The notes beneath the pieces were generated by a model. That model was given only the letters and a program-made list of their open reading frames with translations. It did not search any database and was not told the origin of the DNA. Source: Pseudomonadota bacterium (GTDB lineage Bacteria > Pseudomonadota > Gammaproteobacteria > Burkholderiales > Nitrosomonadaceae). From it: 9,836 bases of DNA. The number at the start of each line of letters is the position of its first letter. Position 1 is the first letter of the stretch. The translations under genes were made by a program, and so were the position numbers. The stretch is from the NCBI GenBank assembly GCA_018240935.1, contig JAFEEV010000161.1, forward strand, positions 1 through 9,836. Reading direction: 5' to 3'. Below are positions 5,791-9,836 of the stretch, one piece after another.

Positions 5791-6240
5791 ATGAAGAAAA
5801 TCGACATTAAAATTTTAGATGCACGTTTAAATGAACAGCTTCCCGCTTATGCCACACCGGGGGCGGCCGGATTGGATTTGCGCGCCTGTATCGAGCAGCC
5901 GCTGATCATCAATCCCGGGGAAACCTGCCTGATTCCAACCGGCATCGCGATCCATCTGGCCGATACCGGACTGGCGGCGTTGGTATTGCCGCGCTCGGGA
6001 CTTGGTCATAAGCACGGAATTGTCTTGGGCAATCTGGTCGGATTGATCGATTCGGATTATCAAGGCCAGATTCTCGTTTCCTGCTGGAACCGGGGGCAGA
6101 TGGCGTTTCATCTGAATCCGCTGGAACGCATCGCCCAGCTTGTCATCGTTCCGGTGATTCAAGTCGAATTCAACCGCGTGGACAGCTTCGATCAGAGTCA
6201 CCGCGGCGAAGACGGCTTTGGCAGCACCGGCAAGCATTGA
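5791..6240 (+). CDS. dut: Deoxyuridine 5'-triphosphate nucleotidohydrolase (dUTPase)
   Basis: A 149-residue trimeric-type dUTPase, which splits dUTP to dUMP and pyrophosphate, keeping uracil out of DNA and supplying dTMP synthesis. All five family motifs are present in order: AGLDLRA (26-32), PRSGLGHKHG (67-76), GLIDSDYQG (84-92, catalytic D87), ERIAQLV (112-118) and the P-loop-like RGEDGFGSTG (138-147). The length matches the E. coli enzyme (about 151). It lies 6 nt after coaBC, the classical coaBC-dut pair, and its stop overlaps the next gene's start by one base (TGATG). No clear Shine-Dalgarno sequence is seen, so translation may be coupled to coaBC. Confidence 0.97.
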   Translation: MKKIDIKILDARLNEQLPAYATPGAAGLDLRACIEQPLIINPGETCLIPTGIAIHLADTGLAALVLPRSGLGHKHGIVLGNLVGLIDSDYQGQILVSCWNRGQMAFHLNPLERIAQLVIVPVIQVEFNRVDSFDQSHRGEDGFGSTGKH

Positions 6241-6680
6241 TGCGCTGGTTTGCAACACTTTTTACCGTATTCGGATTATCGCTTGCCTTGGGTCATTCCG
6301 TGGCGGCCGATACGATTCGATTGACAATTTCCGGCTATGAAATTGCCGCCGAAGTGGCGCATAACCAGCTATCGCGCTCGCAAGGCTTGATGTACCGGGA
6401 ATCGCTGGAAGAGAATGCCGGCATGCTGTTTGTTTTCCCGAGCAGCGGCTATTACAGCATGTGGATGAAAAACACTTATATCCCGCTGAGCGTCGCTTTT
6501 ATCGATGTGCGCGGTGTCATTCTGAATATTGCCGAGATGCAGCCGGAGACCCTGGCGTCGCACGATGCGGCGGGGATGGCGAAATATGCGCTGGAAATGA
6601 ACAAGGGATGGTTTGCGGCAAGAAAGATAACGGCAGGCGCCCAAGTTACCGGGTTGGAACGGGCGCCCGCCGCCGATTGA
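6240..6680 (+). CDS. DUF192 family protein with signal peptide
   Basis: A 146-residue protein with a typical Sec signal peptide: MRW, a hydrophobic core (FATLFTVFGLSLALG), and a likely cleavage after HSVAA near residue 23. The mature part is a complete DUF192 domain, with RSQGLMYRESLEENAGMLFVF, YYSMWMKNTYIPLSVAFID and KYALEMNKGWFA. DUF192 proteins are small beta-rich proteins found mainly in the periplasm of Gram-negative bacteria; their function is not known. The ATG shares its A with the dut stop codon, so translational coupling is likely; a TTG at 6237 would add one residue. Its stop lies 4 nt from the end of the convergent ffh gene. Confidence 0.93.
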   Translation: MRWFATLFTVFGLSLALGHSVAADTIRLTISGYEIAAEVAHNQLSRSQGLMYRESLEENAGMLFVFPSSGYYSMWMKNTYIPLSVAFIDVRGVILNIAEMQPETLASHDAAGMAKYALEMNKGWFAARKITAGAQVTGLERAPAAD

Positions 6681-6684
6681 TAAA

Positions 6685-8034
6685 TTAATGCATGCGCGGC
6701 ATCATACCTTTGAGTCCGCGCATCATCTTGGCGATCCCGCCCTTATTCATCATTTTCATCATTTTCTGGGCTTGCTCGAATTGCGCCAGCAGGCGGTTGA
6801 CCTCTTGTACGGTAACGCCAGCGCCTGCTGCGATGCGGCGCTTGCGCGACGCTTTGAGAATTTCCGGTTTGGCGCGTTCCTGCTGAGTCATGGAATTGAT
6901 AATACCGACGGTGCGGTGAATTATTTTGTCATCCACTTTGACATTCTGCGCCGCTTGGCTGAATTGCGCCGGCAGTTTATCCATCAACGCGCTCATGCCG
7001 CCCATTTTGTGCATTTGTTGAAATTGCGCTTTGAAATCATTCAAGTCAAATGACTTGCCCGATTTCATTTTCTTCATCAGTTTTTCAGCTTCTTCCTGAT
7101 CGGCATTGCGCTGCGCTTCTTCAATCAATCCCAGCACGTCACCCATACCCAGGATACGCGATGCCATCCGGTCCGGATGGAAGACTTCGAGTCCGGTCAA
7201 TTTTTCCGCCACACCGGCGAATTTGATCGGTTTGCCGGTGATATGTTTGACCGATAACGCAGCACCGCCGCGCGCATCGCCGTCGAGCTTGGTGAGGATG
7301 ACGCCCGTCAGCGGCAATGCATCGGAAAATGCCTTGGCGGTATTGACGGCATCCTGTCCCTGCATCGCGTCCACGACAAACAGGGTTTCGATCGGTTTCA
7401 ACAGTGCTTCAAGCTCGCTGATTTCCTGCATCATCGCTTCGTCGATGCCCAACCGGCCGGCGGTATCGACGATCATGACTTCATGGTGGTGCTTGCGCGC
7501 AAAATCCAATGCGGCTGCGCCGATTTCACCCGGCTTCTGGCCATCCCGCACAGGGAAGAAATCGGCGCCGGTTTGCTGGGCCAGCAGCTCTAGCTGGTGA
7601 ATCGCGGCTGGGCGGTAGATATCGCAAGACACTAACAGCACTTTCTTTTTTTTCTGCTCCATTAACCACTTGGCCAATTTGCCGCTGGTCGTGGTTTTAC
7701 CGGCGCCTTGCAACCCCGCCATGAGAATGACGGCAGGCGGAACGGTTGAAAGATTGATTTCGGCTTTATCGCCGCCCATGATGGCGATCAACTCCTGATA
7801 GACCACGCCAACCAAGGCTTGTCCGGGGGTCAGGCTGCTCAATACTTCTTGACCGACGGCTTTTTCTTTAACACGGGCAATGAAATCCTTGACGACCGGT
7901 AAGGCAACATCGGCTTCCAGCAGCGCCAGCCGAATTTCGCGCAAAGCATCCTGAATGTTGCTTTCGCTAAGTCTGGCTTCGCCGCGCAATGTTTTAATGA
8001 CGCCGCTAAGCCGGCTGGTCAGATTATCGAACAT
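6685..8034 (-). CDS. ffh: Signal recognition particle protein Ffh (SRP54)
   Basis: A 449-residue SRP GTPase, near the E. coli length (453). With 4.5S RNA it binds signal sequences of nascent membrane proteins and delivers ribosomes to FtsY at the inner membrane. The N domain (about 1-90) begins MFDNLTSRLSGVIKTLRGEARL. The G domain carries GLQGAGKTTT (107-116), CDIYRPAA (137-144), DTAGRLG (190-196) and TKLDGDARGG (248-257). The M domain (about 300-449) is methionine-rich and ends with MRGLKGMMPRMH; it binds the RNA and the signal peptide. A good Shine-Dalgarno sequence, TGAGGT, lies on the - strand at 8042-8047, about 7 nt before the ATG. No 4.5S RNA gene was seen in the window. The gene is divergent from the ypjD-like gene, as in E. 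coli. Confidence 0.97.
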   Translation of the reverse strand: MFDNLTSRLSGVIKTLRGEARLSESNIQDALREIRLALLEADVALPVVKDFIARVKEKAVGQEVLSSLTPGQALVGVVYQELIAIMGGDKAEINLSTVPPAVILMAGLQGAGKTTTSGKLAKWLMEQKKKKVLLVSCDIYRPAAIHQLELLAQQTGADFFPVRDGQKPGEIGAAALDFARKHHHEVMIVDTAGRLGIDEAMMQEISELEALLKPIETLFVVDAMQGQDAVNTAKAFSDALPLTGVILTKLDGDARGGAALSVKHITGKPIKFAGVAEKLTGLEVFHPDRMASRILGMGDVLGLIEEAQRNADQEEAEKLMKKMKSGKSFDLNDFKAQFQQMHKMGGMSALMDKLPAQFSQAAQNVKVDDKIIHRTVGIINSMTQQERAKPEILKASRKRRIAAGAGVTVQEVNRLLAQFEQAQKMMKMMNKGGIAKMMRGLKGMMPRMH

Positions 8035-8174
8035 ACTTAAAACCTCATAGAAATAAATGGATCGTGAACAGCGCGTGTATTCATATTTAACAAATTCCGG
8101 GAGAATGCTTGAATTTATTAACGTGCCATGTAGACTTAACAGTTATTTCAGTCTTTTAAAAATTTGCACTGTCA
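8035..8174. other. Divergent intergenic region between ffh and ypjD
   Basis: These 140 bp must hold promoters for both genes. The only readable element is the ffh Shine-Dalgarno sequence. A weak + strand pair, TTGAAT (8109-8114) and TAGACT (8131-8136) with a 16-nt spacer, matches only 4 of 6 bases at each element. For ffh, a TTGACA on the - strand (8170-8175) has no acceptable -10 at the right distance. A reading frame beginning at 8057 runs into ypjD and has no family features; it is judged not to be a gene. Confidence 0.3.
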
Positions 8175-9017
8175 ATGATCAGCATTTTAACTTATCCCGC
8201 AGCCTTTTTGCTTTATATACTGATCGCTTGGTACTTTTGGCGCAATACTTGGAATCAGCCGTCATCGCAGGCGAATGAGCCTGCATCAGCGGCCATCGGC
8301 TGGATGCATTATGCCATGCTCATCCCTTTGCTGTTGCATGCCGGCACCCTTTATCAGTCGATGTTTGCCGGCGCGGGGTTGCGTTTTGGGTTGAGTAACG
8401 CGATTTCGGTGATCGTCTGGCTAACGGCATTCATTTACTGGTTTTCCGGCTTCTTCAAACGCTTGCAAGGGTTGCAAACGCTGGTTGCACCGGTGGCTGC
8501 TGCATCCGCGGTTGCAGTGCTACTGCCGCTGTTTTTCCCATCGCTGCGCGTGCTGGAGAATACCGAACTGCCGGCATTCAAGGCGCATTTACTGGTTGCC
8601 ATGATGGCTTATAGTTTACTGACGATTGCAGCGCTGCACGCCTTACTGATGACCGTGGTGGAACGCCAATTGCACCATCCGGCCGCCCGCTCCGTGCTGA
8701 CAAATCTGCCGCCATTGCTGGCGATGGAAAAATTGCTGTTTCATATCATCTGGGTCGGATTTGTTTTGTTGACGCTGACCTTGCTGAGCGGTGTGGTGTT
8801 CTCCAAAGAGGTATTCGGTCAACCCCTGACTTTCTCGCACAAAACGTTGTTCGGCTTTATTTCCTGGGGCGTTTTTGCCGCTTTACTGGCCGGCAGGCAG
8901 TTTTACGGCTGGCGCGGACGGATTGCAATCCGCTGGACTCTGGCGGGATTTGTTACGTTGTTGCTGGCTTATATCGGCAGCAAGTTCGTGCTGGAGATTG
9001 TCCTGAATCGTTATTAG
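8175..9017 (+). CDS. ypjD: CcsA/YpjD-type cytochrome c assembly family membrane protein
   Basis: A 280-residue integral membrane protein with about eight predicted helices (near residues 4-22, 42-58, 73-92, 103-122, 137-160, 190-208, 222-240 and 252-275). It fits the CcsA/YpjD/HemX branch of the cytochrome c assembly family, with the C-terminal RQFYGWRGRIAIRWTLAGF and YIGSKFVLE typical of proteobacterial YpjD. Candidate heme-ligand histidines are H138, H190 and H222. The tryptophan-rich WWD motif of true CcmC/CcmF/CcsA heme handlers is not evident, so a direct role in cytochrome c maturation is uncertain. E. coli ypjD is likewise divergent from ffh. No Shine-Dalgarno sequence is seen; the ATG is chosen because the first helix begins immediately, as in relatives. 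A hairpin terminator lies 22 nt after the stop. Confidence 0.88.
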   Translation: MISILTYPAAFLLYILIAWYFWRNTWNQPSSQANEPASAAIGWMHYAMLIPLLLHAGTLYQSMFAGAGLRFGLSNAISVIVWLTAFIYWFSGFFKRLQGLQTLVAPVAAASAVAVLLPLFFPSLRVLENTELPAFKAHLLVAMMAYSLLTIAALHALLMTVVERQLHHPAARSVLTNLPPLLAMEKLLFHIIWVGFVLLTLTLLSGVVFSKEVFGQPLTFSHKTLFGFISWGVFAALLAGRQFYGWRGRIAIRWTLAGFVTLLLAYIGSKFVLEIVLNRY

Positions 9018-9039
9018 CCGGTATTTTTTAGAAACAATG

Positions 9040-9064
9040 TCAGCCTTTCACACGGCTGATTTTT
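9040..9064 (+). terminator. Rho-independent terminator of ypjD, embedded in the spoT 3' end
   Basis: TCAGCC (9040-9045) and GGCTGA (9054-9059) form a 6-bp stem with an 8-nt loop, followed directly by five T (9060-9064). It is oriented to stop + strand transcription leaving ypjD. On the opposite strand no T run follows, so it should not act as a terminator for spoT. The stem is short, so its strength is uncertain. Confidence 0.6.
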
Positions 9065-9836
9065 GCGACTTCCCTGAGGTGCCTCAGACTTCGCATGACT
9101 TGCGCCAGATGATGCCGGTTGTTGACTTGCAGAATAAAGCGCATGTGCATGAAATCATCCTCGCTTTCCATTGCGATATCGTCAATATTGGATTCGGCTT
9201 TGGCAATGACAGCGGCGATGCGCGCCAGAACACCCTGTTTATTTAATGTGGTTACTTTGATACTGGCTGCAAACGTCCGGGTAATATCTTTACCCCAAGT
9301 GACATCCAGATAATTTTCCGGATTTTTTTGGTTGCTGGTGACATTGCCGCAATCGTGTGTGTGGATGGTCAATCCGGAATCTTTTTTGATCACGCCGATA
9401 ATGGCGTCACCAGGGATGGGCCGGCAGCATTTGGCGAATTGCACGATGATGCCCTCGGTTCCTAATATGGTGATCGGACCGGCTTTCTGTTCAGGCGAGA
9501 TGGATTCGGCAGGGGAGGCCAGCCGTTTTGCCACCACCGCAGGGAGTTGTTTGCCGAGCGCCATTTCAGCAAGCAATTCTTCTTTGGATTTGACGCCGCT
9601 GTCACGCACCAATTTTTCCCACTGCGCCTCGGTGATCGTATCCGGATTCATATTAAAAGATAACAGCGCTTGATTTAGCATGCGCTCACCCAATTTGACA
9701 GATTCGTCGTATTGAATGGTTTTGAGGAAATGACGGATGTGCGAGCGCGCCCGGCCGGTTGCGACATAACTGAGCCAGGCCGGATTGGGCTTGGCGTAGG
9801 GAGCGGTGACGATTTCAACGCGATCGCCGCTTTTTA
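9040..9836 (-). CDS. spoT: SpoT-type bifunctional (p)ppGpp synthetase/hydrolase, C-terminal part (5' end outside window)
   Basis: The frame is open from the window edge, giving 264 residues of the C-terminal regulatory half of a long RelA/SpoT protein (usually 700-750). In order there are the end of the TGS domain (KSGDRVEIVTAPYAKPNPAW), a helical region (ATGRARSHIRHFLKTIQ...), the conserved-cysteine/RIS zinc-finger-like domain (KCCRPIPGD with C136-C137, then HTHDC with H158, H160 and C162), and a C-terminal ACT domain (about 188-264, beginning ASIKVTTLNKQGVLARIA). CCRPIPGD and the overall pattern fit SpoT better than RelA, but the catalytic domains that decide this lie outside the window. 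The enzyme makes and degrades the alarmone (p)ppGpp in the stringent response. A TTG at 9693 only looks like a start; homology continues upstream of it. The gene converges on ypjD. Confidence 0.92.
   Translation of the reverse strand, partial: KSGDRVEIVTAPYAKPNPAWLSYVATGRARSHIRHFLKTIQYDESVKLGERMLNQALLSFNMNPDTITEAQWEKLVRDSGVKSKEELLAEMALGKQLPAVVAKRLASPAESISPEQKAGPITILGTEGIIVQFAKCCRPIPGDAIIGVIKKDSGLTIHTHDCGNVTSNQKNPENYLDVTWGKDITRTFAASIKVTTLNKQGVLARIAAVIAKAESNIDDIAMESEDDFMHMRFILQVNNRHHLAQVMRSLRHLREVAKISRVKG

Noticed and set aside
6661..6668. GGGCGCCC palindrome at the DUF192 end as a terminator stem
   Set aside because: It is a self-complementary 8-mer with no loop and no T run; it is explained by GC-rich Ala/Pro codons.
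8147..8175. TTGACA on the - strand (8170-8175) as the -35 of an ffh promoter
   Set aside because: At 16-18 nt spacing the -10 hexamers (GACTGA, ACTGAA, CTGAAA) are poor, so the perfect -35 alone is probably chance.
8057..8278. A 73-codon + strand reading frame between ffh and ypjD
   Set aside because: It overlaps the start of ypjD by about 100 nt in another frame, has no ribosome binding site and shows no recognisable family; it is most likely chance.

Overview
The window is ordinary, tightly packed chromosomal DNA from a Gram-negative proteobacterium, most likely a betaproteobacterium. From memory, the 51-residue L33 and several other proteins resemble Nitrosomonas (Nitrosomonadaceae); no search was run, so this is an inference. 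There are no IS elements, tRNA or rRNA genes, CRISPR arrays or phage genes. I found no sign of an undescribed multi-gene system, so the findings below are local.

Layout. (1) 1-1722, + strand: a run of housekeeping genes with gaps of 15-31 nt, namely the C-terminal end of a YggT membrane protein, a YggU/DUF167 protein, the phosphohistidine phosphatase SixA and the 23S rRNA pseudouridine synthase RluE. (2) 1723-1964: an AT-rich intergenic stretch of about 240 bp with a candidate promoter and a Fur-box-like palindrome. (3) 1965-3155: a DesA-type membrane fatty acid desaturase with an unusual C-terminal extension. It ends at a perfect bidirectional terminator (3170-3207). (4) 3230-4387, - strand: radC-rpmB-rpmG, with a good promoter for the two ribosomal protein genes overlapping the end of radC. 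(5) 4388-4575: a divergent control region containing two competing hairpins. (6) 4576-6680, + strand: coaBC, dut and a secreted DUF192 protein, with a 6-nt gap and then a 1-nt overlap. (7) 6685-8034, - strand: ffh, converging on the DUF192 gene with a 4-nt gap. (8) 8175-9017, + strand: a CcsA/YpjD-type membrane protein divergent from ffh, ending 22 nt before the stop of a convergent gene. (9) 9040-9836, - strand: the C-terminal third of a SpoT-type (p)ppGpp synthetase/hydrolase, cut by the window edge.

Together the genes cover translation (RluE, L28, L33, Ffh), coenzyme A and nucleotide housekeeping (CoaBC, Dut), membrane lipid adjustment (desaturase), cytochrome/heme-linked membrane functions (YpjD) and signalling (SixA, SpoT). 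The radC-rpmB-rpmG block facing coaBC-dut, and ffh facing ypjD, match the order I recall from Escherichia coli, so these are old conserved neighbourhoods. Few genes have a strong Shine-Dalgarno sequence; rpmG, rpmB and ffh do.
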